Notes: generated from the letters alone by a model not told the origin. DNA of 64,000 bases from Lysobacter concretionis Ko07 = DSM 16239 (GCF_000768345.1 NZ_AVPS01000003.1:248001-312000); one strand, 5' to 3'; positions 49,701-57,831 are shown, numbered from the stretch's first letter. Made by a program: numbers and translations.

Positions 49701-50315
49701 GCCGGCTTCACCCTGGCCACCCACGACCTGGAGATCCGCGGCGCCGGCGAACTGCTGGGCGAGGACCAGAGCGGGCAGATGGCCGAGGTCGGCTTCAGTC
49801 TCTACACCGAGCTGCTGGAGCGCGCGGTCCGCAGCATCCGCCAGGGCAAGCTGCCCGATGTCGACGGCACCCACGACCGTGGCGCGGAGGTGGAGCTGCA
49901 CGTGCCGGCCCTGATCCCGGACGACTACCTGCCCGACGTGCACACCCGTCTGACCCTGTACAAGCGCATCTCCGGCGCCCGCAATGCCGAGGAACTGCGC
50001 GAGTTGCAGGTCGAGATGACCGACCGCTTCGGCCTGCTGCCCGATCCGGCCAAACACCTGTTCGCGATCGCCGACCTGAAGCTGCAGGCCACCGAACTGG
50101 GCATCAGCAAGCTCGACATCGGCGCCACCGGGGGCAGGCTGCAATTCATCGAGAAACCGCACGTCGATCCGATGGCGGTCATCAAGATGATCCAGGGTCA
50201 GCCGCAGCTGTATCGCATGGATGGGCCGGACAAGCTGCGGCTGAGCCTGGACCTGCCCGACGCCGCCGCCCGGATCGCCGCTGCGCGCGCCTTGTTGATC
50301 GCGCTGCGGCCGTGA
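46764..50315 (+). CDS. mfd: Transcription-repair coupling factor Mfd
   Basis: Mfd removes RNA polymerase stalled at DNA damage and recruits UvrA. The 1183-residue protein has a UvrB-like N-terminal module (WETLPYDHFSPHPEIVSQRL). The RNA-polymerase interaction domain follows near residue 525 (GAPIVHEDHGVGRYRGLV). A RecG-like translocase has Walker A GDVGFGKTE, the helicase box VIVDEEQRFG, TATPIPRTL and QLRGRVGRS. The C-terminal autoinhibitory D7 domain ends the protein. It is slightly longer than the E. coli protein (1148 residues). The ATG lies right behind a TAAAAT box without a Shine-Dalgarno. Confidence 0.97.
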   Translation: MSNPTFPTPPLPRAGQQRAWWRAPASPSALAFHIAGAAAAHDGPLLVIARDNQTAQQLESDLRTLLGPAGTATGTAGVLPVLPGSPWLPVLHFPDWETLPYDHFSPHPEIVSQRLATLNRLPTLQRGIVVVPVQTLLQRLAPLRHVVGGSFDVQVGQRLDLGAEQSRLESAGYRHVPQVLDPGDFAVRGGLLDVYPMGAGQPFRIELLDDEIDTIRGFDPETQRSFDKIDAVHLLPGRELPLDEASLKHALDALRERFDLDTRRSALYQDLKAGIAPAGIEYYLPLFFEGGDFEQTSTLFDYLADNTLPLLGEGAAEAADTFWRHTGERYEQRRHDLERPLLPPDALYLSPEALRERLNQGVRIEVCGEGHPQRERAQALASQPAPALPIAARDQIPAGELKSFLGSYPGRVLVAADSPGRREALLEILQAAGLQPDVLPDWPSFAHPNLLPQAEEGSLSRFAIAVAPFDDGFALTEPALAILTERQLFPERASQPRRRRRAGREPEAIVRDLGELSEGAPIVHEDHGVGRYRGLVTLEAGGEKNEYLEIEYAKGDRLYVPVGQLHLINRYSGASVETAPLHSLGGEQWSKAKKKAQEKVRDVAAELLEIQARRQARAGLAIDLDRAMYEPFAAAFPFEETPDQHAAIEAVLRDLQSSQPMDRVVCGDVGFGKTEVAVRAAFAMAAAGKQVAVLVPTTLLAEQHYRNFSDRFADWPLKVEVLSRFKTAKEIKAELEKAAEGTIDVIVGTHRLLQKDVRFKDLGLVIVDEEQRFGVRQKEALKALRANVHLLTLTATPIPRTLNMAMAGLRDLSIIATAPAHRMAVQTFVVPWDDSQLREAFQREIARGGQVYFLHNDVESIGRMQRELEALVPEARIGIAHGQMPERELERVMLDFQKQRFNVLLCSTIIESGIDIPNANTIIINRADKFGLAQLHQLRGRVGRSHHRAYAYLVVPDQRSISADAKKRLDAITAMDELGAGFTLATHDLEIRGAGELLGEDQSGQMAEVGFSLYTELLERAVRSIRQGKLPDVDGTHDRGAEVELHVPALIPDDYLPDVHTRLTLYKRISGARNAEELRELQVEMTDRFGLLPDPAKHLFAIADLKLQATELGISKLDIGATGGRLQFIEKPHVDPMAVIKMIQGQPQLYRMDGPDKLRLSLDLPDAAARIAAARALLIALRP

Positions 50316-50328
50316 GCGGGCCCGGGCC

Positions 50329-50874
50329 ATGAACGCTGCTGGACTCAAAAGCCGCCGGCCGTTCTGCCGGATCGCACTGGCCGCGATCGTCCTGCCGCTA
50401 TTGCTCGCCGCCTGCGCCAGTCGGCCGGGAGGCGACGATGCGGTCCGGTTCGTGGTCGTACGCCATGCCGAGAAAGTCGCCGATGGCAGCCGCGACCCGG
50501 CGCTTACTGCCGCGGGCCACGACCGCGCGATGGCGTTGGCGCGACGACTCGCCGACACGCCGGTGGTCGGGGTGTATGCCACCGGCTTCCGCCGCACCCG
50601 GGACACGGCCGCGCCCACCGCACTCGGACACGGTGTCGCCGTCACGACCTATGACGCCAACGAGCCGGCCGCCGCCTTCGCGGCCCGCCTGCGGCGCGCA
50701 CACCGGTCCGGCACCGTGCTCGTGGTGGGCCACAGCAACACCGCTCCCGACATTGCCGCGGCCCTGTGCGGATGCGATGTCCCGGCCATGGACGAGGAGG
50801 AATACACCCGCCTGATGACCGTCCACGTTGGCCGCCACGGCGGCATCACCCTGCTGGGCACGACGGCACCCTGA
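50329..50874 (+). CDS. Histidine phosphatase superfamily lipoprotein (SixA/phosphoglycerate mutase-like)
   Basis: This 181-residue predicted lipoprotein has a signal peptide ending LLAAC, with lipidated Cys29. The histidine phosphatase fold shows the catalytic RHAEK (about 44-48), the second Arg region YATGFRRTRDTA, and the late His in LVVGHSNTAP. It is a compact branch-2-like phosphatase located at the envelope. The substrate is unknown, and lipid-linked or extracytoplasmic phosphomonoesters are possible. It lies 13 bp behind mfd and may be cotranscribed. Confidence 0.83.
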   Translation: MNAAGLKSRRPFCRIALAAIVLPLLLAACASRPGGDDAVRFVVVRHAEKVADGSRDPALTAAGHDRAMALARRLADTPVVGVYATGFRRTRDTAAPTALGHGVAVTTYDANEPAAAFAARLRRAHRSGTVLVVGHSNTAPDIAAALCGCDVPAMDEEEYTRLMTVHVGRHGGITLLGTTAP

Positions 50875-50922
50875 AGCCGCAACGGGTACGCTCGGACACC
50901 CGTCCGTGATGACCGAGGCCGC

Positions 50923-51354
50923 ATGCAACGGTGCCGTACCACCCGCCATCTCCTGGTCATGGGCGTGCTGGGCGCCTGCATGGCAGTCATCGCGCTGGCC
51001 GGCTGCACGACCGCAGGCGAGCGCTTGCCAGGCGTCCGCCTGCTCGAACCCGGCCGGATGCTTGCCCTCGCGCCCGGCGAGCACGTCACCCTGCCGGACG
51101 GCGCAACCTTGCGCTATGCCGGAGTCCGCACCGATTCGCGCTGCCCGCCCGCCGTGCAATGCGTGTGGGCGGGCGAGGCCGAAGTGGCTTTCGAATTCAC
51201 GCCTCCCGGTGACAGACATCCGGTCGAGGTCGTCCTGCACATCGCGAAGCAGCCCCTCGCACCGATCGGCAACTGGCAACTGCAGCTGGTCTCGCTCGGC
51301 TTCGGTGCCGCGCCTCCGGCGACCATCCGCATCCACCACCGGAGCACCCCATGA
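50923..51354 (+). CDS. Hypothetical lipoprotein
   Basis: This 143-residue predicted lipoprotein has hydrophobic stretch LLVMGVLGACMAVIALAGC, lipobox LAGC and Cys28. The mature part has a conserved-looking region VTLPDGATLRYAGVRTDSRCPPAVQCVWAGEAEVAFEF with two cysteines. These may form a disulfide in the periplasm. I recognise no named function. The stop overlaps the pirin ATG (ATGA), so it is translationally coupled to a cytoplasmic quercetinase-fold protein. Confidence 0.72.
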   Translation: MQRCRTTRHLLVMGVLGACMAVIALAGCTTAGERLPGVRLLEPGRMLALAPGEHVTLPDGATLRYAGVRTDSRCPPAVQCVWAGEAEVAFEFTPPGDRHPVEVVLHIAKQPLAPIGNWQLQLVSLGFGAAPPATIRIHHRSTP

Positions 51355-52211
51355 CCATCATCATCGCGCCCCGCCTGCACGACGTCGGCGGCCTCCAGGT
51401 CCGTCGCGCCGTCCCCACCCTGCAGGCGCGCAGCGTTGGACCGTTCGTTTTCGTCGATCACATCGGCCCGGCGGTATTCGAGCCGGGGAGCGGGCTGGAC
51501 GTACGCCCGCACCCGCATATCGGCCTGGCCACGGTGACGTTCCTGTGGGACGGCGTGCTGCGGCACCGCGACACCCTGGGCAGCGTGCAGGACATCACGC
51601 CCGGTGACGTCAACTGGATGACCGCCGGGCGCGGCATCGCCCACTCCGAACGCACCCCGCCGGAATTGCGCGCCGGCGAAAACCCGCTGTACGGCATGCA
51701 GACCTGGGTCGCATTGCCGATGGCGCACGAGGAAACCGCGCCCGAATTCCACCACCACGCCGCACCGGCGATCCCCCATCGACGCCACGCCGGCGCCTGG
51801 CTGCGGGTGATCGCCGGCCGCGCGTTCGGCGAGGAATCCCCGGTGCGGGTGTTCAGCGACACCCTGAACGTCGCGATCGACCTGGATCCCGACGCCGAGC
51901 TCCTGCTCGACGACAGCCACCCCGAACGCGCGCTGTACCTGCTGGAGGGCGAGGCACAGCTGGACGGCACGGACCTGCCGGCGAAACACCTGATCGTGCT
52001 CGACCCCGGCACCCGGCCGCGGCTGCGCGCGAAAACGGCGGTGAAGGCCATGCTGTTGGGCGGCGAACCGCTGGATGGACGGCGTCACCTGTGGTGGAAC
52101 TTCGTGTCCTCCTCCAAAGAGCGCATCGAACAGGCCAAGCAGGACTGGACCGAAGGCCGCTTCGGCACGATCGCCGAGGAGCATGAATCCATCCCGCTGC
52201 CGGATCGCTGA
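51351..52211 (+). CDS. Pirin family protein (first of two)
   Basis: This 286-residue bicupin has the pirin metal-binding signature RPHPHIGLATVTFLWDG (three His) and GDVNWMTAGRGIAHSER with His and Glu. Pirins bind a single iron; some oxidise quercetin and others modulate enzymes or transcription. A C-terminal extension (SSSKERIEQAKQDWTEGRFGTI) is typical of the YhhW/pirin group. The function in this organism cannot be fixed. A paralogue lies about 0.7 kb downstream on the opposite strand. Confidence 0.88.
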   Translation: MTIIIAPRLHDVGGLQVRRAVPTLQARSVGPFVFVDHIGPAVFEPGSGLDVRPHPHIGLATVTFLWDGVLRHRDTLGSVQDITPGDVNWMTAGRGIAHSERTPPELRAGENPLYGMQTWVALPMAHEETAPEFHHHAAPAIPHRRHAGAWLRVIAGRAFGEESPVRVFSDTLNVAIDLDPDAELLLDDSHPERALYLLEGEAQLDGTDLPAKHLIVLDPGTRPRLRAKTAVKAMLLGGEPLDGRRHLWWNFVSSSKERIEQAKQDWTEGRFGTIAEEHESIPLPDR

Positions 52212-52265
52212 TCCGCTCGCCCGGCCGACCCACCCCAGCGAATCGACCACACCAGACCGGAACAA

Positions 52266-52294
52266 TTGTCAACACCCCGACAGTGCTTTAAGGT
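52266..52294 (+). promoter_or_regulatory. Possible promoter of the small exported protein gene
   Basis: TTGTCA and TAAGGT are separated by 17 bp, with a leader of about 90 nt before the ATG at 52390. The -10 matches three of six consensus bases. Confidence 0.4.
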
Positions 52295-52389
52295 CGGAAG
52301 CGCAGCCCATCGGGAACGGCTGCCGTTTCAGACGCGGTACATGGCCACGAATCATGGCCGTAGATGGCCGCAAACCAGGGGGGTTATCC

Positions 52390-52845
52390 ATGAAAAAGTC
52401 GGCACTTTGCCTGCCATTTCTGTTGTTGTTCGTTACCGGCGCCGCGGCTCAGGAGGCGGATGCGTGCCCGCAACTGACGAGTGCGGGCCTGAGCTGGGAG
52501 TACCGCGGCGGCAACGGATCGGACTTCTGTCGCGCATTGCGCGAAGACGGTTCCGAGGCGTTCGGGATGTACATCAGCAAGGAACCGGCCTTCACGCCCA
52601 AGCGCGGCAACCGCGAAGAGGTGGACACGATCGACGGCCAGGAGGTCCAGTGGTACCGCGCCGAACTGGCCGGCCAGCCCGGCATCGAGGCACGCGAGAC
52701 CCTGATCAAGCTCGACGACGGCCGCACCGCCCACGTCTGGCTGCAGGCCGCTTCCGGCGAGCAACTCCAGAACGCCTTCCAGATGACCCGCGGCCTGGAT
52801 TTCTCGCCACCGCGGACGAATGCCACGATTGCCGCCGGGCAGTAG
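52390..52845 (+). CDS. Small exported protein of unknown function
   Basis: This 151-residue protein has a clear Sec signal peptide (MKKSALCLPFLLLFVTGAAAQ, cleavage after AAA near residue 20). The mature part of about 130 residues contains two Cys (CPQLTSAGLSWEYRGG, DFCRALRED). The ATG is preceded by GGGGGG about 7 bases upstream. It is followed by a strong terminator and looks monocistronic. I do not recognise the family. Confidence 0.75.
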   Translation: MKKSALCLPFLLLFVTGAAAQEADACPQLTSAGLSWEYRGGNGSDFCRALREDGSEAFGMYISKEPAFTPKRGNREEVDTIDGQEVQWYRAELAGQPGIEARETLIKLDDGRTAHVWLQAASGEQLQNAFQMTRGLDFSPPRTNATIAAGQ

Positions 52846-52880
52846 GCAAGCGAGGCGACCCTCATCCGCCATAGACGAAA

Positions 52881-52908
52881 AGGCCGCATCCGGGAATGCG
52901 GCCTTTTT
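52881..52908. terminator. Intrinsic terminator after the small exported protein
   Basis: AGGCCGCAT, loop CCGGGA, ATGCGGCCT and then TTTT, preceded by AAA on the other side. It can serve the convergent pirin gene too. Confidence 0.85.
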
Positions 52909-52934
52909 GTATCCGTCAGCCGATACCTCGCGGG

Positions 52935-53786
52935 CTAGAACCTGCCCTCCTGCAGATCCACGAACGCCTGCATCAGCTCCTGCCGGGTGTTCATGACGAA
53001 CGGCCCGTGACGCGCAACCGGCTCGCGCAACGGACGCCCGGCCACCAGGATCATCCGGGCGCCCCCGCTGCCGGCAACGGCCCTGAACACCTCGCCACCC
53101 GCCAGCACGCCCAGTTGCTGCGCCCCCAGTGGACGAGCATCCGCACCCTCGCCGACCGTGGCCGCGCCCTCGAAGGCGTAGGCAAATGCGTTGTGGCCTT
53201 CGGGCAGCGGATATTCCCACTGCGCACCCGGTGCCAAAGCGATGTCGAGGTACACCGGATCGGTCGCCGGCTGCACGATCGGCCCGGTGGTCTCACCCAC
53301 CCGGCCCGCGATGACCTTCACCTCGACGCCCGCGACCGGCTGCACCTGCGGAATCCGGTCCGGTGCGAACTCCTGGTAACGCGGATCGATCATCTTGTCG
53401 CGCGCCGGCAGGTTCACCCAGAGCTGGAAGCCACGCATCCGGCCCGCCTCCTGCTCCGGCATTTCCGAGTGCACGAGCCCACGTCCGGCCGTCATCCATT
53501 GCACGCTGCCGGGCACCAGCACGCCCTCGTTGCCGTGGTTGTCCTTGTGCCGCATGCGCCCGTCGAGCATGTAGGTCACCGTCTCGAAGCCGCGATGCGG
53601 GTGGTCCGGAAAGCCGGCGAGGTAGTCCTCGGGCCGGTCGGTGCCGAACTCGTCGAGCAGCAGGAACGGATCGAGGTCAGGCAATGCCGGGGCACCGATC
53701 ACCCGGGTCAGGCGCACACCCGCGCCATCGGAAGTGGGCATCCCGCGGACGGTCTGGCCGATATGGGCATAGCGTTGAGTCGTCAT
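52935..53786 (-). CDS. Pirin family protein (second of two)
   Basis: This 283-residue bicupin carries FPDHPHRGFETVTYMLDG and GSVQWMTAGRGLVHSEMPE, the pirin His/Glu iron-binding motifs. GGGAG seven bases before the ATG supports the start. It differs clearly from the pirin at 51.4 kb, so the two are old paralogues and not a recent duplication. The upstream region contains the two inverted 69-bp elements. Confidence 0.9.
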   Translation of the reverse strand: MTTQRYAHIGQTVRGMPTSDGAGVRLTRVIGAPALPDLDPFLLLDEFGTDRPEDYLAGFPDHPHRGFETVTYMLDGRMRHKDNHGNEGVLVPGSVQWMTAGRGLVHSEMPEQEAGRMRGFQLWVNLPARDKMIDPRYQEFAPDRIPQVQPVAGVEVKVIAGRVGETTGPIVQPATDPVYLDIALAPGAQWEYPLPEGHNAFAYAFEGAATVGEGADARPLGAQQLGVLAGGEVFRAVAGSGGARMILVAGRPLREPVARHGPFVMNTRQELMQAFVDLQEGRF

Positions 53787-53949
53787 GGGACGCTCCCGAA
53801 GGTTGTGGAGATGCAACCGGAGATGGCGATTGCCCGCGTGGGAAACCAGCACGGCGACAGCCACCCTTCGTTCCAGAATTGTCGCCAATCCGGGGTTTGC
53901 GCTTCGTCAGCGCCGGTTCCGGCTCCTGCTGAAGGACACAGCACGAGAT

Positions 53950-54018
53950 GCTGGCGGGCAGGGGCATCGCAAGTCGCTCCACGATATTCGCCTGGTTGCG
54001 ATGCCCCTGCCCGCCAGC
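53950..54018 (-). repeat. REP/REPIN-like palindromic element, copy 1
   Basis: The left arm (53950-53972) and right arm (53996-54018) are 23-bp perfect inverted repeats around a 23-nt loop (53973-53995). Read on the minus strand the loop carries GCGAATATCGTGGAGCGAC, nearly identical to copy 2. The arm sequences differ from those of copy 2, yet pair perfectly with each other. Confidence 0.85.
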
Positions 54019-54124
54019 CCCGACAGTCCCACCGGGCGTGGAAGAAAAGCCCTGGGCAATCGCATGCAAGCGACCTTCCGCGGTCGTCTGATGCCTTTGC
54101 CACAAGCGCCCCAATCTCCCGGAA

Positions 54125-54193
54125 GTGCCTGCCGGGTGTCCCGGTCACCAAGCGAATTTCGTGGAGCGACTGACCGGGATGCCCGGCAGGCAC
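54125..54193 (+). repeat. REP/REPIN-like palindromic element, copy 2
   Basis: Arms at 54125-54147 and 54171-54193 are 23 nt each with a 23-nt loop carrying GCGAATTTCGTGGAGCGAC. Of the 23 arm pairs, 21 are Watson-Crick. The other two become G-U wobbles in plus-strand RNA, so the hairpin stays fully paired as RNA. Confidence 0.85.
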
Positions 54194-54222
54194 CCTCTAT
54201 CACTCTCCGCTGTTGAAACCCG

Positions 54223-56484
54223 TCACCCACGCGACAACCGCCAGCAGCGATGGATCCGCGCATGGCGCGCGAAATCCGGCGGGATCGTCTGCGCACTGAT
54301 CTCCTCGCACCGCGCGAACTCCGCGACCGCCGCCTCGCCCAGCTTGAAGCGGCGGAAGTTGTTGGAGAAATACAGCACCCCGTCGCGCGACAGCCGTGCA
54401 ACCGCCGCACGCAACAGCCGCACGTGGCTGGCCTGGATATCGAAATCGTCCGCACGCTTGGAGTTCGAGAACGTCGGCGGATCGCAGAAGATCAGGTCGT
54501 ACTCCGCGGTGTCGTTTTCGAGCCACGCCACCGCGTCGGCCTGCACCAGCCTGTGGCGGGTGCCGCCGAAACCGTTCTCGGCAAGGTTGTCCGCGCACCA
54601 CTGCAGGTAGGTCGGCGACAGATCGACCGTGGTCGTCTGCCGCGCGCGCCCCACCGCTGCCTGCACGGTCGCCGCCCCCGTGTAGCCGAACAGGTTGAGG
54701 AAACGCGTGTCCTCGGCTTCCGCCGCGATCTTCAGACGCATCGGGCGGTGGTCGAGGAACAGGCCGGTATCCAGATAGTCGAACAGGTTCACCCGCAGCC
54801 GCGCATCGCCCTCGCGCACGGTGATGAACTCGCCGCGCTGGTCGAAGCGGCCGTACTTGGAACCGCCCTTGCCACGGGCGCGCGTCTTCAGGGCGACCTG
54901 CTCGTGCGGCACCGCGAACACTTCGCGGGCGGCGGCCAGCAGCTCGTTCAGGCGGCGGCGCTGCACCGGCTCGGGGATGTCGTCCGGCGCGGCGTATTCC
55001 TGCACGTGCAGAAAGGTGCGCGGCGTGGCCTCGTCGGTTTCATACACGTCGATCGCAGCGGAATACTCGGGCAGGTCGGCATCGTAGGCACGGAAGCAGG
55101 TCACGCCGTCGCGCTGGCGCCAGGCCTTGAGCTTGCGCAGGTTCTTGCGCAGCCGGTTGGCGACCATCTGCGCGCCGTCACTCAGCGCCGGCGCCGGTTC
55201 GCCCGGTTTTTTCCCGCGCTGCGGCGGGGCGATCGGGTCCACGGTGATCAGGGTGCATTCGATCGCGCCATTGAACAGCTGGTATTTCTTCAGCGCCCGC
55301 AGGCCGGTGGCATGGGCCAGCTCGGCATCGCCGCACAGCAGGCTGGCACGCCAGTCCGGCACCGCCCGTTTGAGCGCGTCGCCCAGCGCGCGGTACAGCG
55401 CGGGATCCGCGGCCAGGCGCAGGTCGTAGGGCGGGTTGCATACGACCAGACCACCCGGTGGACGCGGCTTATGCCTCGCCCGCGACCCAGTACCTGCTTC
55501 ATCCGGCTCCGACAGCTCGTCCGGCCGTCCGGGAACCTCCGGAGCCTCGTCATCGAGGATCCGCCGCACCAGCGGAATCGAACCCAACCGCAGCCCTTCG
55601 ACGGCCGCGGCTTCCCAGCGGATCGCCCCGGCCAGTCCCGCCAGCACCTCGTTGTCCTGCGCGGCGCGGATCGCCTGCGGGTCGTTGTCGCGGCCGAAGA
55701 ACACCGGACGCAGCGCGGCACGGCCGTCGGTCTCGCGCTGGCGGGCGTCGTCGCGCAACGCCTCCCAGGCGGCCTCGTCGAAACCCTTCCAGCGCGTCGG
55801 GACAAAACCGCCGTGGCGCAGCAGCCCCGGCGCGACGTCGGCGGCCATCAGCGCGCCTTCGATCAGCAACGTGCCGCTGCCGCACATCGGGTCGAGCAGA
55901 CCGCCGCCGTCGGCGTACACCTGCGGCCACTGCCCGCGCAGCAGCACGGCCGCGGCCAGATTCTCCTTCAGCGGCGCCTCGCCTTGCTGCTGGCGCCAAC
56001 CGCGCCGGTGCAGCGGACCGCCGCCCAGGTCGATCGAGACGATCGCGCGGCCCTTGCGCACCACCAGGTTCACGCGCAGGTCCGGGGTGTCGACATCGAC
56101 GCTGGGGCGCACGCCGGTGGCGTCGCGCATCACGTCGACCACCGCGTCCTTGACCCGCTGGGCAGCGAAGCGGGCGTGGGTCAGGCCGGTGCCCGACACG
56201 TGCGCATCGACCGCGATGGTGTCGCCGTCCGCCAGATGCTCCGGCCACGGCAACGCGGCAACGCCTGCGTACAGCGCCTGCTCGTCGGCGCATTCGAACT
56301 CGGCAATCGGCCACAGCACCCGGCTGGCCAGGCGCGACCACAGCACCGCGCGCTGGGCGTCGAGCGGACTGCCCTCGACATTGACGCCGGCCATCGTCGC
56401 GGTGGCGCGGCTGCAACCCAGCGCCAGCAGCTCGTCGGCGAGCAGGTACTCCAGCCCCTTGCCGCAGCTTGCGAAGAATTTCAT
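54223..56484 (-). CDS. rlmL: Bifunctional 23S rRNA methyltransferase RlmKL (m2G2445 / m7G2069)
   Basis: This fused enzyme modifies G2445 and G2069 of 23S rRNA. The 753-residue protein has a THUMP domain (about 40-160). An RlmL N2-guanine methyltransferase follows with [17 protein letters not shown] and the NPPYDLRL catalytic motif. The C-terminal RlmK domain has [27 protein letters not shown] and [12 protein letters not shown]. Length is comparable with E. coli (702 residues), with an extra charged linker near residue 330. The ATG overlaps the stop of the upstream hydrolase. Confidence 0.96.
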   Translation of the reverse strand: MKFFASCGKGLEYLLADELLALGCSRATATMAGVNVEGSPLDAQRAVLWSRLASRVLWPIAEFECADEQALYAGVAALPWPEHLADGDTIAVDAHVSGTGLTHARFAAQRVKDAVVDVMRDATGVRPSVDVDTPDLRVNLVVRKGRAIVSIDLGGGPLHRRGWRQQQGEAPLKENLAAAVLLRGQWPQVYADGGGLLDPMCGSGTLLIEGALMAADVAPGLLRHGGFVPTRWKGFDEAAWEALRDDARQRETDGRAALRPVFFGRDNDPQAIRAAQDNEVLAGLAGAIRWEAAAVEGLRLGSIPLVRRILDDEAPEVPGRPDELSEPDEAGTGSRARHKPRPPGGLVVCNPPYDLRLAADPALYRALGDALKRAVPDWRASLLCGDAELAHATGLRALKKYQLFNGAIECTLITVDPIAPPQRGKKPGEPAPALSDGAQMVANRLRKNLRKLKAWRQRDGVTCFRAYDADLPEYSAAIDVYETDEATPRTFLHVQEYAAPDDIPEPVQRRRLNELLAAAREVFAVPHEQVALKTRARGKGGSKYGRFDQRGEFITVREGDARLRVNLFDYLDTGLFLDHRPMRLKIAAEAEDTRFLNLFGYTGAATVQAAVGRARQTTTVDLSPTYLQWCADNLAENGFGGTRHRLVQADAVAWLENDTAEYDLIFCDPPTFSNSKRADDFDIQASHVRLLRAAVARLSRDGVLYFSNNFRRFKLGEAAVAEFARCEEISAQTIPPDFARHARIHRCWRLSRG

Positions 56485-57038
56485 CGACCCGCCCCTTCCG
56501 ACATCCGGGACCGGGCGACGGCCGCCAGCAGCGCTCCGAACGCTTCCGCGCTGGCCTCGACATGGTCCGACAGGCGGTGGCTGTCATCGACCAGCAGCAA
56601 ACGCGCGCGGCGTGCGCCGGCCCACGCCACCACCTGCGCGGCGGGAATCAGTTCGTCGTCCCAGCCGTGGATGATGCTGGTCGGCACGTCGGCGGCGTCG
56701 ATCGGATGCGCCTGGTCCATGCGGACCGGCGGGGCCATCAGGAACAGGCCGGCGACCGGCACCTGCAGCGACGCCAGCCCGGAGATGTAGGCCCCGAGAC
56801 TGGAGCCGGCCAGAACCAGCGGGCCGCGTGCGGCCGCCGGCCGGGCCAGCTCGATCAGGCGCTGCAGCCGCTGCGGCACGTCGCCCAGGTCGCTGATATC
56901 GCGCCGGGCGTCCAGGTCGGTGTAATCGGGGCGCTCACAGGACCAGCCGAGCCGCTCGGCGACCTCGACCAGTGCGGTGACCTTGGTCGCGTCGGGGCCG
57001 CTTTCGAAGCCGTGGGAAAGAATGCAGTGTCCGCGCAT
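56481..57038 (-). CDS. Alpha/beta-fold hydrolase (YqiA/esterase-like)
   Basis: This 185-residue compact serine hydrolase has the oxyanion start [14 protein letters not shown], nucleophile Ser in [12 protein letters not shown], and catalytic Asp in [11 protein letters not shown]. The His is in [12 protein letters not shown]. It resembles the UPF0227/YqiA group of small esterases with unknown natural substrates. Its stop overlaps the rlmKL ATG (ATGA), so the two are translationally coupled. It is divergent from the amidase gene. Confidence 0.84.
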   Translation of the reverse strand: MRGHCILSHGFESGPDATKVTALVEVAERLGWSCERPDYTDLDARRDISDLGDVPQRLQRLIELARPAAARGPLVLAGSSLGAYISGLASLQVPVAGLFLMAPPVRMDQAHPIDAADVPTSIIHGWDDELIPAAQVVAWAGARRARLLLVDDSHRLSDHVEASAEAFGALLAAVARSRMSEGAGR

Positions 57039-57132
57039 GGGGGTGTCCGGGTGGGAGGCGCGCGGCGGCGGGCGACGTGTGGCACACGACGCGCACAGCG
57101 GCGGCTGTAGCTGAGACTGGGGCCCGCGATGC

Positions 57133-57138
57133 TAGCAT
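57133..57138 (+). promoter_or_regulatory. Possible -10 box of a leaderless amidase mRNA
   Basis: TAGCAT inside ATGCTAGCAT lies 7 bp before the ATG. No ribosome-binding site separates them, which would fit leaderless transcription. Confidence 0.35.
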
Positions 57139-57145
57139 CCGCGCC

Positions 57146-57757
57146 ATGCCGACCGAGTCCGTGCCGCCGTCCATTCCGCCATCCGGGCCATCCCCCGTGC
57201 AGCTCCGGATCCAGCTCGAACCGCTGCCCTACGAGGGCCGGCTGGACGCGCGCCCTGACGGCCAGATCGACCTGGTGGTGATCCACTGCACCGAACTGCC
57301 CGATCTGGCGATGGCGCGCGAGTACGGCGAGCAGGTGCTGTACCCCGGCTCGGGCACCGGCAACAGCGGCCATTTCTACATCGACCGCGACGGCAGCGTG
57401 CACCGGTACGTCGACACCGGCCGCGTCGCCAACCACACCCGCGGCTACAACCCGCGCTCGATCGGGATCGAGCTGGTCAATACCGGCCGCTACCCGCACT
57501 GGCTGGACTCCGGCCACCAGGCGATGGTGGAGGCCTACCCCGCCGCGCAGATCGACACGCTGATCGACCTGCTGTGCCAACTCGCCGACCGGCATCCGTC
57601 GTTGCGATGGATCGCCGGCCACGAGGATCTCGACACCACGTGGGTCGCCTCCAGCAACGACCCCGATGTGCAGGTCGCCCGCAAGCGCGACCCGGGGCCG
57701 ATGTTTCCCTGGGGCCGGGTCATGGACGCGATACCGCTGCGACGCCTGCATCCCTGA
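57146..57757 (+). CDS. N-acetylmuramoyl-L-alanine amidase, Amidase_2 (AmpD-like), no signal peptide
   Basis: This 203-residue zinc amidase cleaves the bond between MurNAc (or anhydroMurNAc) and L-Ala. Zinc ligands are His in VVIHCTELP, His in IAGHEDLDT and Asp in RKRDPGPMFPW, with the family Glu in IGIELVNTG. The N-terminus is Pro-rich and lacks a signal peptide, which favours a cytoplasmic AmpD-type role in muropeptide recycling. A separate AmpD elsewhere is not excluded. A TAGCAT box directly before the ATG suggests a leaderless mRNA. Confidence 0.85.
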   Translation: MPTESVPPSIPPSGPSPVQLRIQLEPLPYEGRLDARPDGQIDLVVIHCTELPDLAMAREYGEQVLYPGSGTGNSGHFYIDRDGSVHRYVDTGRVANHTRGYNPRSIGIELVNTGRYPHWLDSGHQAMVEAYPAAQIDTLIDLLCQLADRHPSLRWIAGHEDLDTTWVASSNDPDVQVARKRDPGPMFPWGRVMDAIPLRRLHP

Positions 57758-57797
57758 ACGTCACGGCGCGGCGACCGGTCCGGTCACCGTCGCCGGC

Positions 57798-57803
57798 TAT
57801 AAT
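57798..57803 (+). promoter_or_regulatory. Probable -10 box of tesB
   Basis: A perfect TATAAT in CCGGCTATAATCGCCGG, where CCGGC and GCCGG form an inverted repeat around the box, as at mfd. The leader would be about 22 nt. No -35 consensus is seen. Confidence 0.5.
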
Positions 57804-57831
57804 CGCCGGTTCCCCGCACCGGCCCGCCTGC

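Larger units (their letters stand above)
53787..54222. other. Intergenic region holding two REP-like elements
   Basis: This 436-bp gap separates the start of the second pirin gene from the stop of rlmKL. It contains two large imperfect palindromes (listed separately) in opposite orientation, with about 106 bp between them. No credible protein gene is present; short open frames across it derive from the repeats. Confidence 0.7.

Noticed and set aside
46521-50645. A 1374-codon open frame on the minus strand opposite mfd
   Set aside because: It is an antisense shadow in very GC-rich DNA: no homology, composition rich in Arg/Gly/Gln, no ribosome site, while the plus strand encodes an intact Mfd.
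53677-54610. Small proteins encoded across the 53.8-54.2 kb gap
   Set aside because: The open frames are created by the palindromic elements and lack ribosome sites and homology.
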